A DNA stretch of 64,000 nucleotides from Pseudoalteromonas sp. OOF1S-7. Its GTDB lineage: Bacteria; Pseudomonadota; Gammaproteobacteria; Enterobacterales; Alteromonadaceae. The notes under the pieces are model-generated. The model was not told where the DNA came from, made no database searches, and saw only the letters and a program-made list of their open reading frames with translations. Location: NCBI RefSeq assembly GCF_022347765.1, contig NZ_JAKRFZ010000010.1:62001-126000 (forward strand), in the 5' to 3' direction. The position numbers and the translations under genes were made by a program. This document shows, in pieces, positions 45,368-55,158 of this stretch (its first letter is position 1; every line of letters begins with the position of its first letter).

Positions 45368-47695
45368 TTACGAGTTTTCAGCGAGTTTTGCAATTAATGA
45401 GTGAAGGGCAGATTGCCCTTCTCTTATTTTAACTTCCAGTTCATCCAACCAATCTGCGCGCCGCCCGGTATCAGCCTTAGCCCCTTCAAGCTCCATTGTT
45501 TTGGCATGTAACTGTACGTTTTGCAGACCCACCGAGCCTGCGGCTCCTTTAAGCTTGTGTGCCACAGACACATAGACCTCAGTATCACCACTCTGATTCG
45601 CTTCATTCAGCTCATTGCAGTAAGTCGGATTGAGGCGGGTAAACAAATCACAGCTGCGTTTAAATGCCTCTATGCCCATGGATGAAACAAAGTCGGTGAT
45701 GGTTTCTACATCCAGCAAGGCTTGCTCCTGCTCACTCAGTTGCAGCGGTTCTGCCTGCGGTAAAGCTTGCTTATCTTTGCTTGCTTCGATCCCAAACAGC
45801 TCTGCGAGCATCTTATCCAGTTTGGTGGTGTTGATAGGTTTAGCCAGCGCCCCCTGAATATCTATCCCCTGTAACTCTTGCTCGGCACTGCGTACATTGG
45901 CGGTCAGCGCAACGATAGGTAACTCATCAAAATGGCTGTCGGCACGGATCTGCCTTGCCACTTCATCGCCATTAATATCTGGTAACTGCATATCAAGCAG
46001 GATCAGATCTAATTCATCTTCCGTTTCAACCATAGACAAGGCATCTTCACCGGTTTCCGCCCAGACGACTTCATGGCCACGCTGCTCCAGTAAATTAGTG
46101 GCAATTTCAGCGTTCAGCGGCACGTCTTCAACCAAAAGTATATACAGGCTGCGGCCCGCGTAGCTTTGCTCGTTGGGGGCTGTGCATAGCTCCAGCGGCA
46201 ACTCAACATCGAAGCGACTGCCCTCGCCTTGCATACTGCTGACATGAATGGTGCCTTTCATGGCGTGGACCAGGGCTTTTGTCACCGCCAGGCCAATGCC
46301 CGAGCCTATGGCATTATTACCACTTGCATCTGGCGCTTTGTAGTACATATCAAAAATACGATCTTGCTGGTCGGATGGAATGCCAACGCCTGTGTCGATG
46401 ACACTGATCGACAGCCAGGGACCGTCCGCACGATTTTCACGGCGACATTCCAGAGTGACTCCCCCTCTGTGGGTAAACTTCACCGCATTATTGATCAAGT
46501 TCCAAAGTACTTGCCGCAGTCGGGTCGGGTCTAAGAGTGCGTAGATATCCAGCATGCCTGTACGCTTGATGTTAAATTCAAGGCCTTTTTGCTCAGCAAT
46601 CAGCCCTGCAAAGTTGACCACATCATTAATGAAGTCCGACACATTGATGCTGTCTGTAGCTATGTCCAGCTGCTCTCTGTCTATCTTGTCCAGATCGATA
46701 ATGTCATTGAAGATATTCCCCAGCGTTTCGGCACTGGAGAACACGGTGTTACACCAGCTCTTTTGTTGCTTGGTCAGCTCAGTGTCCAGCAACATGCGTG
46801 TTAACCCAACAATCCCATTGAGTGGCGTGCGTAGCTCGTGACTCAAAGTGGCAATAAATTTCCCTTTGTCTTTATAGGCCGTTTCCAGCGCCTGCTCCGC
46901 TTCTTTACGGCTGGTTATATCACGACCAAACGCCAGCAAACCGATGTACTCGCCGTCATCGTTAATAAAGGGCAACTTGCGCATCTCAAACCAGCAGTTT
47001 TCGTTTGCAACCGGGTATTCTACGTCAACATTAATTGATTGCTGAGTTTCTATTACTTGCTCGTCGGTCTGTAACACCCTGGGAATGTCTTGTTCACCAA
47101 ACACTTGCTGTACTGTATGGCCAATCAGCTGTGCACTGGTTTTACCAATAACTTGCTCGAACTTCTTATTACAGCCGGCAAATACACCACGCTCATCCCG
47201 GTAATAAAATAGATCCGGAGAAGAGTCCACGATACTGCGCAATAACATGCTCTGCTGCGCCAGCTCTTGCTGGGCTTTGCGCCGCTCCGAGATCTCTTTG
47301 CGCAATTCTGCAATCGCTCTGTGCTTAGCATGCAAGGCCATTTTCCGCTCATCTATCTCATTGTTGAGTCGGTTAATATTGTCCTTGAGAGTCTGGTTAA
47401 GCAATTTTTCTTGCTGTGTAGCGGACTCCAGATACTCTTTCGACGCGTCCAGTTGGCGCATTGCATAGATAGCAACAGAGAGTAGCAACGGAGAGGTCAG
47501 TGCGGCAAACACCACTACTGACAACACATTGACCAGTGTGACTTCGCCGAGCGCAACATAATAAAACATGCACGCTAACACCAGAGACACCACCAGCACA
47601 AACGCGTAGGCGACAGCCCCCGCCCAGCGGTCTCCGTAATTTTTAATCAAATTAGATAGAATTCGGGCCCAGGTCCCAAATGAAGAGTCAAGCAT
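45368..47695 (-). CDS. arcB: Aerobic respiration sensor kinase ArcB
   Basis: This 775-residue tripartite hybrid kinase senses quinone redox state. It has two N-terminal membrane helices (residues 27-77), a coiled coil, a PAS domain, HisKA (TLSHELRTPLNGIVGLTRML), HATPase (LINNAVKFTH; DTGVGIPSDQQDRIFDMYY; GSGIGLAVTKAL), a receiver (LVEDVPLNAEIA; LILLDMQLPDING) and a C-terminal Hpt domain (HKLKGAAGSVGL). Both redox-active Cys positions known from E. coli ArcB (C180, C241) are kept, in FAGCNKKFEQ and ENCWFEMRKLPF, so thiol-based silencing by oxidised quinones should operate. It is convergent with arcA. Confidence 0.95.
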   Translation of the reverse strand: MLDSSFGTWARILSNLIKNYGDRWAGAVAYAFVLVVSLVLACMFYYVALGEVTLVNVLSVVVFAALTSPLLLSVAIYAMRQLDASKEYLESATQQEKLLNQTLKDNINRLNNEIDERKMALHAKHRAIAELRKEISERRKAQQELAQQSMLLRSIVDSSPDLFYYRDERGVFAGCNKKFEQVIGKTSAQLIGHTVQQVFGEQDIPRVLQTDEQVIETQQSINVDVEYPVANENCWFEMRKLPFINDDGEYIGLLAFGRDITSRKEAEQALETAYKDKGKFIATLSHELRTPLNGIVGLTRMLLDTELTKQQKSWCNTVFSSAETLGNIFNDIIDLDKIDREQLDIATDSINVSDFINDVVNFAGLIAEQKGLEFNIKRTGMLDIYALLDPTRLRQVLWNLINNAVKFTHRGGVTLECRRENRADGPWLSISVIDTGVGIPSDQQDRIFDMYYKAPDASGNNAIGSGIGLAVTKALVHAMKGTIHVSSMQGEGSRFDVELPLELCTAPNEQSYAGRSLYILLVEDVPLNAEIATNLLEQRGHEVVWAETGEDALSMVETEDELDLILLDMQLPDINGDEVARQIRADSHFDELPIVALTANVRSAEQELQGIDIQGALAKPINTTKLDKMLAELFGIEASKDKQALPQAEPLQLSEQEQALLDVETITDFVSSMGIEAFKRSCDLFTRLNPTYCNELNEANQSGDTEVYVSVAHKLKGAAGSVGLQNVQLHAKTMELEGAKADTGRRADWLDELEVKIREGQSALHSLIAKLAENS

Positions 47696-47966
47696 AATAA
47701 AATCACCCAGTTAACGCCTACATTATACCTGACCCAAACACAGAAGCGAGTCACCAAAAGTCGCAAGCTATCTTGCATAAACCAAAATGACCACCAAAGC
47801 CCGCAATTTCTCTGCCTTTTAAAGGTGTTTAGAAAGTCGACACCAGCGTATGAATATTTGCACACTTGGGCGATTTTTTTACCAGAATTCTTCGTGCGGG
47901 CTCGGCAAGCTGTGACATTTTGGTGTAACATGCCCCACCCTGATAGTCGTGATTAAGAGAGTTCAA

Positions 47967-48887
47967 ATGCCAACTTCAATGCCTGACATTGCACATTCTG
48001 CAGACGCCTTACGAGAAGGTAAGCTGGACTGGGTCGGAATGGGAAATATCGAGCTACCTTTGTTGTTATCCAGCAAAGGGTTAAATGACACCCCGGTAAC
48101 CGCCAAAGCGGATGCGTTTGTCAGCCTCGACAGGGAAGATGCCAAAGGCATCCATATGTCACGACTATTTTTGGCACTCGATACCTTATCCTGTGAACAA
48201 ACACTCACACCGGGCACTATTCGCTCTGTGCTGGACAGTTTTATCACCAGTCATGAGGGGCTCAGCCATAACGCCAAAGTAACGTTTCATTTCGAGCTGC
48301 CGTTGCGCCGCGCATCACTGCTGAGTGGCAAGCAGGGCTGGAAAAATTACCCAATTAATATTACTGCCAACATGGTCGATGGCCAATTTAACCTGGAGCT
48401 TGCCGTTGATGTCACCTACTCATCGACCTGTCCCTGCTCAGCTGCCCTGGCGCGTCAGCTGATCCAAAACGCCTTTGAGCAAAAGTTTGCCGGTCAGTCG
48501 CTTGACCATGCCAGTGTGCATGCCTGGCTGGGCACCACAGAAGGGATTTTAGCCACGCCACACTCACAGCGCTCTGTCACTAACATCAAAGTCAAACTGG
48601 ATGAAAACTGTCAGGCATTTGACATCCTGGGCCTGGTCAACCTGATTGAAGATGAGCTAAAAACCCCGGTACAGGCTGCGGTTAAACGCGAAGACGAGCA
48701 GGAGTTTGCCCGCCTGAATGGACAAAATCTAATGTTCTGTGAAGATGCCGCGAGAAAGCTTAAAGCCTTGTTTGAAGAAGAAAATTATCAGGACTACTAT
48801 ATAAAGATAAACCATTATGAGTCTTTACATGCACATGATGCGGTTGCATATGCTGTAAAAGGCCTGAAAGACGGCTATCGCGTTTAA
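47967..48887 (+). CDS. folE2: GTP cyclohydrolase I type IB (FolE2)
   Basis: FolE2 makes 7,8-dihydroneopterin triphosphate from GTP, the first step of folate and queuosine-type synthesis, and can use several metals in place of zinc. The 306-residue protein starts at the ATG at 47967 (MPTSMPDIAHS), preceded by AAGAGAG; a GTG at 47949 is less likely. Typical segments are VSLDREDAKGIHMSRLFLAL, the Cys-containing TYSSTCPCSAALARQL and GLVNLIEDELKTPVQAAVKR. FolE2 in other bacteria is often under zinc (Zur) control; I saw no clear Zur box, only TGTGACA-N6-TGTAACA at 47911-47930. Confidence 0.95.
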   Translation: MPTSMPDIAHSADALREGKLDWVGMGNIELPLLLSSKGLNDTPVTAKADAFVSLDREDAKGIHMSRLFLALDTLSCEQTLTPGTIRSVLDSFITSHEGLSHNAKVTFHFELPLRRASLLSGKQGWKNYPINITANMVDGQFNLELAVDVTYSSTCPCSAALARQLIQNAFEQKFAGQSLDHASVHAWLGTTEGILATPHSQRSVTNIKVKLDENCQAFDILGLVNLIEDELKTPVQAAVKREDEQEFARLNGQNLMFCEDAARKLKALFEEENYQDYYIKINHYESLHAHDAVAYAVKGLKDGYRV

Positions 48888-48918
48888 TCCATTATAGTCC
48901 CGCTCTTTTCTCCGGCAC

Positions 48919-48944
48919 GCTCGGCGTTCTCAACGCCGCCGAGC
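48919..48944 (+). terminator. GC-rich hairpin after folE2
   Basis: GCTC-GGCGTT pairs with AACGCC-GCC-GAGC around CTC, with a small bulge. No strong T tract follows, so it is a possible terminator or processing site. Confidence 0.5.
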
Positions 48945-49031
48945 AAAATTGCTCACTCCCCAAAAAATATCACTTTAGGCACGCTCTTTGCTTAATATTC
49001 ACAAAGTCAAATTGTTGTCGTGGAGTGATTT

Positions 49032-49622
49032 ATGGAACTAACATTACTATCTATTCTGGCGCTGGTCGTTATTGCTTCCATTGTTATTTCAAAATATACG
49101 GATAGCGGCGGTAACCCCTATCCATTTAACCGCAAGGATTCCGTGTTTACCACAGTTGAGGCCTCTTTCCTGCAACTGTTGGAGCGCTCGGTGGGTGATA
49201 AGTTTAAAGTTGTCAGCCGGGTTAAGCTGATCGAGATCATTGAATGTAAGCCTGGGTTGTCGAAAAAAGCACGCCGGGCAGCCATCACCAAAGCGCAAAA
49301 CAAGCAGCTCGATTATGTGCTGGTTGATAAAGAAACGCTCAATATTGTTGCTGCCGTTGATCTGGTTAATAACGCCAATAAAAACGGTCATAAGGCACAA
49401 AAAGACTGGTTTGTCAGTGGCGCACTTGAATCAGCCGGGATCCCGCATATTCGTATGAAGGTTAAAAGTGGCTACAAAAGTGCTGAAGTACGGGCCGCTA
49501 TCCTGTTCAAGCTGGGCAAAAAACCGGAGCCACAAGGCAAGCCACGTAATCGCAGTTACAAACCTGCGGTACTTTCACCTTCTCAGGCCAAAGCAGCCGC
49601 TACACAATTGGCAGAGATCTAG
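49032..49622 (+). CDS. Membrane-anchored DUF2726 protein
   Basis: This 196-residue protein has an N-terminal membrane helix (MELTLLSILALVVIASIVIS) followed by a DUF2726 domain from about residue 38: TTVEASFLQLLERSVGDKFK, VFSRVKL-like strand, AITKAQNKQLDYVLVDKETL and VAAVDLVNNANKNGHKAQKD. DUF2726 resembles a restriction-endonuclease-like fold (acidic and Lys residues in LDYVLVD and AAVDL), but most members are uncharacterised. A Lys/Pro-rich tail ends the protein. It stands alone between folE2 and mtnN. Confidence 0.82.
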   Translation: MELTLLSILALVVIASIVISKYTDSGGNPYPFNRKDSVFTTVEASFLQLLERSVGDKFKVVSRVKLIEIIECKPGLSKKARRAAITKAQNKQLDYVLVDKETLNIVAAVDLVNNANKNGHKAQKDWFVSGALESAGIPHIRMKVKSGYKSAEVRAAILFKLGKKPEPQGKPRNRSYKPAVLSPSQAKAAATQLAEI

Positions 49623-49748
49623 CTTACTCCACTCGCTGTCGGTCCTCACGGGACTGACAGCAATACCCACATACCAGCCTAACGTCATATTTTCTAAAGC
49701 CAGTTTTGATATATAATGAGCAACACTGTTAAAAAATAAGAGAATATT

Positions 49749-50456
49749 ATGAAAGTAGGCATTATAGGCGCAATGGAGCAGGAAGTGACCATTCTGCGTG
49801 GCGCAATGAACAACATACAAACCGCAACCAAAGGCGGCTTCACTTTTTATCATGGCGATCTGGGGGGTCACGAGGTCACGCTGGTTCAGTCAGGAATTGG
49901 TAAAGTGGCAGCAACGGTTGCAACCACACTACTTATCGACAACTATACACCGGACTGTGTGATCAACACCGGTTCCGCCGGCGGCTTTGATCCTGAGCTG
50001 AATGTTGGTGATGTGGTGATCTCGTCACAAGTAAAACACCACGATGTTGACGTGACTGCTTTTGGCTACGAGCTGGGTCAGGTACCGCAGATGCCAGCCG
50101 GCTTTAGCGCACACTCCGCTTTGGTAGAGGCTGCGCAGCAGAGTGTCGGTGAACTGGCGGATATTCAGACAAAAGTTGGGTTGATTTGTACCGGAGACTC
50201 TTTCATGTGTGACCCGGTGCGTATTGACAAAACGCGTCAGGAATTTCCACAAATGCTGGCCGTTGAAATGGAGGGCGCAGCCATCGCTCAGGCATGCCAT
50301 GTGCTAAATACCCCGTTTGTTGTGATCCGCTCACTGTCAGACATCGCCGGCAAAGAATCACCGCAATCATTCGAAGCCTACCTGGAAGTCGCCTCTGTGA
50401 ACTCTTCTAAACTGGTGACTGCCCTGTTGGCAAAACTGGATCAGGTTTCGCTGTAA
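49749..50456 (+). CDS. mtnN: 5'-methylthioadenosine/S-adenosylhomocysteine nucleosidase
   Basis: MtnN (Pfs) splits MTA and SAH, relieving inhibition of methyltransferases and feeding AI-2 synthesis where LuxS is present. The 235-residue protein starts MKVGIIGAMEQEVTILRGAM with the catalytic Glu, continues VINTGSAGGFDPELNVGDVV, and ends with AVEMEGAAIAQACHVLNTPF and VIRSLSDIAGKESPQ carrying the catalytic Asp. The next gene starts 1 nt after its stop. Confidence 0.96.
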   Translation: MKVGIIGAMEQEVTILRGAMNNIQTATKGGFTFYHGDLGGHEVTLVQSGIGKVAATVATTLLIDNYTPDCVINTGSAGGFDPELNVGDVVISSQVKHHDVDVTAFGYELGQVPQMPAGFSAHSALVEAAQQSVGELADIQTKVGLICTGDSFMCDPVRIDKTRQEFPQMLAVEMEGAAIAQACHVLNTPFVVIRSLSDIAGKESPQSFEAYLEVASVNSSKLVTALLAKLDQVSL

Positions 50457-50457
50457 A

Positions 50458-51408
50458 GTGTTAGCTGAGCATTTGCAAGCCCATACGGGCTTGCTGATTT
50501 TTTTGCTGGCAACACTCTGCGCAGTTGGGTTCAGAACGTCCAGCATGTACCACCCACATGTGATTATGACACTGCTGTTTACTAATCTTGCTCAGAAAGT
50601 TTACCGCCCAAAAGCCCCAACCAGTTACCTGTGGTTGTCCGGCAGCCTGGCATTTGTCCTGCCAATATTGCTCACCCTGCTGATCCTGGCCACACTGGGT
50701 TATTTGTCTTTCTATCCTCAGTGGCTCGGTGGCCTGGTTTTATTTCTGTGCCTCGACATTCAGCATGAACGTCGAGCCAAACGTATTGCTATTTTACTAA
50801 AACAACAACAGAAAGCCGCCGCGCGTCAACTAGTTAGCGTTATGGTAAACCGGGATGTCGAAAAACTGTCTGCCATGGGCATTTGTAAGGCGTGCCTGGA
50901 TAGCCTGGCCTTGCGGGGAATACGGCATTTTTATCTGGTGATTGTGTTTTACCTCATAGGCGGCCCTTTGCTGGCACTGGGTTATAAACTGATGTTGCTC
51001 TGTGATCACGCCTGGCGCAGCAAAATGCGACCGGACGCGTCATTTATCAGACCCCTGCAATTAACTCTGGCAATTTTGGAATGGTTGCCCGTCAGGGGGC
51101 TAGTCATTGTGATGGCGCTGACACAAAACCTGGGGAAAACCCTTCACTACCTTAAACATTATGGCCAATTTTACCAACCAGCCAGTTCAGGCTGGATCCT
51201 GACTTTGTTCGCAGCCAGCCTCAATACACAACTTGCTGGGCCACGATTTTATCAACAACAACGCTTTGACAATATGCGCATAGGCAGCGACACGCCGCCT
51301 GAATCCGAAACCATCAGCCTGATGCTCAGGCTACTGGCAACCATGCGTTGGTTTTTCCTGTGCGCACTGTGCTTGTGCTGGCTAACGGTGAACGTTCTCA
51401 CCCATTAA
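50458..51408 (+). CDS. CbiB/CobD-like multi-pass membrane protein
   Basis: This 316-residue integral membrane protein starts with a GTG, 1 nt after mtnN, so it is translationally coupled. The middle follows the CbiB pattern: AARQLVSVMVNRDVEKLSAM, CKACLDSLALRG and YLIGGPLLALGYKLMLLCDH. CbiB is adenosylcobinamide-phosphate synthase, but the sequence diverges from the classical form and no other cobalamin gene is in the window, so enzymatic function is uncertain. The AmpE family is a distant alternative. Cobinamide salvage would be a possible role if complete salvage genes exist elsewhere. Confidence 0.7.
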   Translation: MLAEHLQAHTGLLIFLLATLCAVGFRTSSMYHPHVIMTLLFTNLAQKVYRPKAPTSYLWLSGSLAFVLPILLTLLILATLGYLSFYPQWLGGLVLFLCLDIQHERRAKRIAILLKQQQKAAARQLVSVMVNRDVEKLSAMGICKACLDSLALRGIRHFYLVIVFYLIGGPLLALGYKLMLLCDHAWRSKMRPDASFIRPLQLTLAILEWLPVRGLVIVMALTQNLGKTLHYLKHYGQFYQPASSGWILTLFAASLNTQLAGPRFYQQQRFDNMRIGSDTPPESETISLMLRLLATMRWFFLCALCLCWLTVNVLTH

Positions 51409-51432
51409 AAAGGGCGACCCGACGGCCGCCCT
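51407..51432 (-). terminator. Rho-independent terminator of tyrS
   Basis: AGGGCG (51411-51416) pairs with CGCCCT (51427-51432). On the minus strand it is followed by TTTTT, 34 nt after the tyrS stop. Confidence 0.8.
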
Positions 51433-51465
51433 GACTATGTATACTCGCTAAATTAACTCTGGCGA

Positions 51466-52674
51466 TTATTCCACACTGATTTTAGCGAACTTACGTTTAC
51501 CCACCTGATAAATCGCTGTAGAGCCCTTCTCAACGCTGAGCTTAGAATCTGTCACTTTTTCTTCGCCATTGAGTTTCACCGCACCTTGCTTAATCATCCG
51601 CATCGCTTCTGAGGTACTGGCTACCAGGCCTGCTTCTTTGAGTACATTGGTAATAAAAGTCTCAGACTCTGCAATAGTGATGGTTACTTCAGGAATGTCA
51701 TCAGGTAAGGCATTTTTCTGAAAACGCTTGATAAAATCCTGGTGTGCTGCTTCTGCGTCTGCTTCGCTATGGAAACGGGCAATCATCTCTTTGGCAAATT
51801 CAATCTTGATGTCTCTGGGGTTGCGACCGCCAGCCACCTCTTCTTTAAGGCCGGCAATGTCTTCCAGTGACTTAGCGCTCAACAACTCATAATAACGCCA
51901 CATCAGCTCATCAGAAATCGACATGACTTTACCAAACATGTCATTTGGCGCATCTGTGATTCCAATGTAGTTACCCAGTGATTTAGACATCTTCTGCACG
52001 CCGTCGGTGCCTTCAAGCAAGGGCATCATCAGCACAGTTTGAGGCTTCTGACCTTCTTCTTTTTGTAACTCTCTTCCCATCAACAGGTTAAAGCGTTGAT
52101 CGGTCCCGCCAAGTTCGACATCCGCTTGCAACGCCACAGAATCCCAACCCTGAACCAACGGATAAAGGAACTCATGAATGGCAATTGACTGGCCACCAGC
52201 ATAACGCTTTTTGAAATCATCACGTTCGAGCATACGCGCAACCGTTTGGCGCGCTGCAAGCTTGATCATGCCTGCGCTGCCTAATTTCTCCATCCACTCG
52301 GAGTTGAACGCCACTGTGGTTTTAGCCGGATCCAGGATCTTAAATACCTGCTCTTTATAAGTTTCAGCGTTGGCCAGTACGTCTTCACGGGTAAGCGGTT
52401 TACGGGTGACATTTTTACCCGTCGGGTCGCCTATCATGCCAGTGAAATCACCGATCAGGAAAATCACCTCATGACCTAAGTCTTGGAAAGTCTTTAGCTT
52501 GTTAATAAGGACGGTATGACCCAAGTGCAGATCCGGGGCTGTTGGATCGAAACCCGCTTTGATCCGCAATTTTTTACCTGACTTGAGTCTTTCTTTTAAA
52601 TCTTCTTCAATCAGAATTTCTTCAGCACCGCGCTTTATCTCTGCCAATGCCGTTTCTATATCCACAGTTGTCAC
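51466..52674 (-). CDS. tyrS: Tyrosyl-tRNA synthetase (TyrZ type)
   Basis: This class I synthetase charges tRNA-Tyr. The 402-residue protein has the HIGH-like motif [16 protein letters not shown] near residue 230 and a C-terminal S4 RNA-binding domain ([20 protein letters not shown]). The sequence and shorter length place it in the TyrZ/TyrRZ group found in Vibrio and Alteromonadales rather than the 424-residue E. coli TyrS. It has its own terminator and is divergent from the M23 peptidase gene, as is usual in these orders. Confidence 0.95.
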   Translation of the reverse strand: MTTVDIETALAEIKRGAEEILIEEDLKERLKSGKKLRIKAGFDPTAPDLHLGHTVLINKLKTFQDLGHEVIFLIGDFTGMIGDPTGKNVTRKPLTREDVLANAETYKEQVFKILDPAKTTVAFNSEWMEKLGSAGMIKLAARQTVARMLERDDFKKRYAGGQSIAIHEFLYPLVQGWDSVALQADVELGGTDQRFNLLMGRELQKEEGQKPQTVLMMPLLEGTDGVQKMSKSLGNYIGITDAPNDMFGKVMSISDELMWRYYELLSAKSLEDIAGLKEEVAGGRNPRDIKIEFAKEMIARFHSEADAEAAHQDFIKRFQKNALPDDIPEVTITIAESETFITNVLKEAGLVASTSEAMRMIKQGAVKLNGEEKVTDSKLSVEKGSTAIYQVGKRKFAKISVE

Positions 52675-52827
52675 GCCAACCTCACTCCAACAATTTAATC
52701 AGTTAATCGCCCGATTTTAGCTTATATTCGGGGTAGTTTAAATGTATAAAAGACTGGTATTTGCGCATTATTACGTATATGCTGCACTATTATTTGCAAT
52801 AATTCTTGACAGCGGAAAAGGCACGTT

Positions 52828-54165
52828 ATGGTACATGCAGTGCACAAACTCCCAAAAAAACACAAGTTGCTGATCCTGGGCTTGCTGTCAGCAATGGTCG
52901 CTATTGCACTCATTCCGTCTGAGAAGGCAACAGCCTCCCGAGATCACGACAAAGACGCACTCGAAGTGGGCAAGCGTTATGAGTTACCTCTGAATGTCAG
53001 TGAGCAGCAACCCGAACTGACAGAACTCAGTGAAGCGCCAGCCGTCATCGAAGAACCTCTCTCCACAGAGTCGATCCAGTATGACTTCGTCGACCACCAG
53101 ATTCGCAATGGCGACAGCCTGGCGGTGATATTTAAACGCGCCGGTTTTTCAGCGCAAACGCTTCACAAGCTTGTCAATACCAACGCCGAAACACGTAAGC
53201 TTACTAAGATCCATCCCGGTGAAGTGCTTAGTTTTGCCAGTGATGAGCAAGGCGAGTTACTGCAGCTGAAATATGTGTTGTCTAAAACCGATACTCTGCT
53301 GGTAAGCCGAACAGATGAAGGCAATTACGCCACACGTATCGAGAGCAAAGAAATTGACACCGTTGAAAAATCAGCGGGCGGTGAGATCAAATCCAGCTTC
53401 TGGACTGCGGGTATTACCGCGGGCCTGTCTGAGCGTCAGATCATGAACTTTGCCCATATATTTGGCTGGGATGTCGACTTTGCCAACGATATTCGTAAGG
53501 GCGATCGCTTTACCCTGATCTACGAGTCACACTTTGTCGATGGCGAAGAGATTGGCACAGGTAAGATCATTGCCGCTGAGTTTATTAATCAGGGCGAGCG
53601 TTACACGGCTGTGCGCCACTCTGACGGAGACTTCTACACGCCGGAAGGCCGCAGTATGAAGAAAGCTTTCTTGCGTGCCCCCGTCGACTTCAAGTATATC
53701 AGCTCCAACTTTAATCCACGCCGCCTGCACCCAGTCACCGGTCGTGTATCTGCACACAGAGGGATAGACTATGCCGCCAGAACCGGCACACCTGTGGTAT
53801 CAGCGGGTAATGGTAAAGTGATTAACTCTGGCTATAACCGTCTCAATGGTAATTACGTGTTTATTCAGCATGGTAGTCAGTATGTGACTAAGTATCTGCA
53901 TCTGCACAAACGGCATGTTAAACAAGGCCAGAAAGTCAAACAGGGCCAGAAGATTGGTACTGTCGGCGCGACCGGCCGTGTTACTGGTGCGCACCTGCAC
54001 TATGAGTTTCTGGTCAACGGGGTGCATCGTAACCCGCGTACCGTCAAGCTGCCAAAGTCACAACCTTTACCTGCAGCGGAGCTGGCAACCTTTAAGCCGC
54101 TGGCACAACAGATGCTGGCAAAGCTGGAGCGTAATCGTGAGCTAATGCTGGCACTGAATAACTAG
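52828..54165 (+). CDS. mepM: M23-family murein DD-endopeptidase (MepM-like)
   Basis: This 445-residue envelope protein has a signal-anchor near residues 11-29 (KLLILGLLSAMVAIALIPS), an OapA/LysM-like domain (YDFVDHQIRNGDSLAVIFKR) at about 90-140, and a LytM domain from about 290. Zinc ligands are visible in SAHRGIDYAARTGTPV (HxxxD) and GAHLHYEFLVNG (HxH). MepM (YebA) cleaves D-Ala-mDAP cross-links so new peptidoglycan can be inserted; all catalytic residues are present here. It is divergent from tyrS. Confidence 0.92.
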   Translation: MVHAVHKLPKKHKLLILGLLSAMVAIALIPSEKATASRDHDKDALEVGKRYELPLNVSEQQPELTELSEAPAVIEEPLSTESIQYDFVDHQIRNGDSLAVIFKRAGFSAQTLHKLVNTNAETRKLTKIHPGEVLSFASDEQGELLQLKYVLSKTDTLLVSRTDEGNYATRIESKEIDTVEKSAGGEIKSSFWTAGITAGLSERQIMNFAHIFGWDVDFANDIRKGDRFTLIYESHFVDGEEIGTGKIIAAEFINQGERYTAVRHSDGDFYTPEGRSMKKAFLRAPVDFKYISSNFNPRRLHPVTGRVSAHRGIDYAARTGTPVVSAGNGKVINSGYNRLNGNYVFIQHGSQYVTKYLHLHKRHVKQGQKVKQGQKIGTVGATGRVTGAHLHYEFLVNGVHRNPRTVKLPKSQPLPAAELATFKPLAQQMLAKLERNRELMLALNN

Positions 54166-54183
54166 CCGGTTCGCTGTGCCACA

Positions 54184-54209
54184 AAAAAGCCACCTTCGGG
54201 TGGCTTTTT
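54184..54209. terminator. Bidirectional terminator after mepM
   Basis: AAAAAGCCACC (54184-54194) and GGTGGCTTTTT (54199-54209) form a perfect 11-bp stem around a stable TTCG tetraloop, between convergent genes. Confidence 0.92.
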
Positions 54210-54226
54210 ACGTTCACAGACTCTGA

Positions 54227-55144
54227 TTAAGAGCCTGTTACTTTCAAGTTGAGGAATTTCTCCAGCCCCTCAGGATCGGCCGCCAGAGATTGCACTTGCT
54301 GAGAAAATGCATTGAAGTCCATTGCATCATCTACAGACACATTGACTTCTAATGCATTCAGACCTGATGCAAAGTCGCGAAGCCCCTGCTTGACCTCATC
54401 AGAGACAGGCACCTGCATAAGTTGCATTGACAACATTTGCTGGAACTGCTCTTTAGTCAATCCTTTGTTGGCAAGCAACTCATTAACCAGTGCGCCCAGC
54501 CCGGGTTGCCCGGCAACCGCAAACGTCAGCTGCTGTGGCTGCAACGACTGAATCGCTGAAATAAGCTTGCTCTGCATTTGCAACTCCTGTTCCAGCGTCA
54601 TATCTGTGCCCTGCTGTTGCATCTCCAGCGAGGTTGTCATCAACCCAGCACTGTTGCCCAGATCAAAATCAAATGTGAGCCCTACTACACCCGCCGCCTC
54701 AACAGACGATTTAAACTCGCTGTTGCCGCTGTCCGGGTTGTAACGTAAGGATGACGTAAGCGCGTAGCTGGTATCAGCCAAAGTGGCGGCTTGCTGCTCA
54801 AGCTCCGCTGCCAGTACCGGGCTCAGCGTCACATTGGTTAGTTTAACCTCTGTAAACTCACTGATTTTGTCTGCTTCATAGCCCTGCAAGCTGAATTCAC
54901 CAATGTTTAACAGCGTCTGCTGTTCAGTGGCTTCTTTGATCACCAGAGACTGCACTTTGATAGTGTTAGTAAACAGATTATAGGATGATCCCTGATGCTC
55001 AATAAGCAGTTCAGATTGCTCCGCAAATTGCGCGATCTGCTGCTGCACCGCCAATTCTGCCTGCTGATTTGCGTAGAGATGTGCGCCAACAACAACGGCT
55101 GACATCGCACCCCCTAACGCCAGCATGATGGTAGATTTTTTCAT
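54227..55144 (-). CDS. Exported or membrane-anchored protein of unknown function
   Basis: This 305-residue protein starts with a signal or anchor (KKSTIMLALGGAMSAVVVGA) and has a periplasmic part rich in Gln, Leu and Ser with beta-strand character. N-terminal features such as ANQQAELAVQQQIAQFAEQS are loosely like YdgA/DUF945 proteins, which are longer (about 500), so this is at best a short relative. I assign no function. It lies 14 nt downstream of radA on the same strand and is probably co-transcribed with it. Confidence 0.68.
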   Translation of the reverse strand: MKKSTIMLALGGAMSAVVVGAHLYANQQAELAVQQQIAQFAEQSELLIEHQGSSYNLFTNTIKVQSLVIKEATEQQTLLNIGEFSLQGYEADKISEFTEVKLTNVTLSPVLAAELEQQAATLADTSYALTSSLRYNPDSGNSEFKSSVEAAGVVGLTFDFDLGNSAGLMTTSLEMQQQGTDMTLEQELQMQSKLISAIQSLQPQQLTFAVAGQPGLGALVNELLANKGLTKEQFQQMLSMQLMQVPVSDEVKQGLRDFASGLNALEVNVSVDDAMDFNAFSQQVQSLAADPEGLEKFLNLKVTGS

Positions 55145-55158
55145 TTGTGTGGATTTCC

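Noticed and set aside
46229..47485. Plus-strand frames opposite arcB
   Set aside because: They mirror the codon pattern of arcB and show no protein-like features.
47911..47930. TGTGACA-N6-TGTAACA before folE2 as a Zur site
   Set aside because: It does not resemble the known Zur dyad; the half sites are direct, not inverted, repeats of the expected motif.
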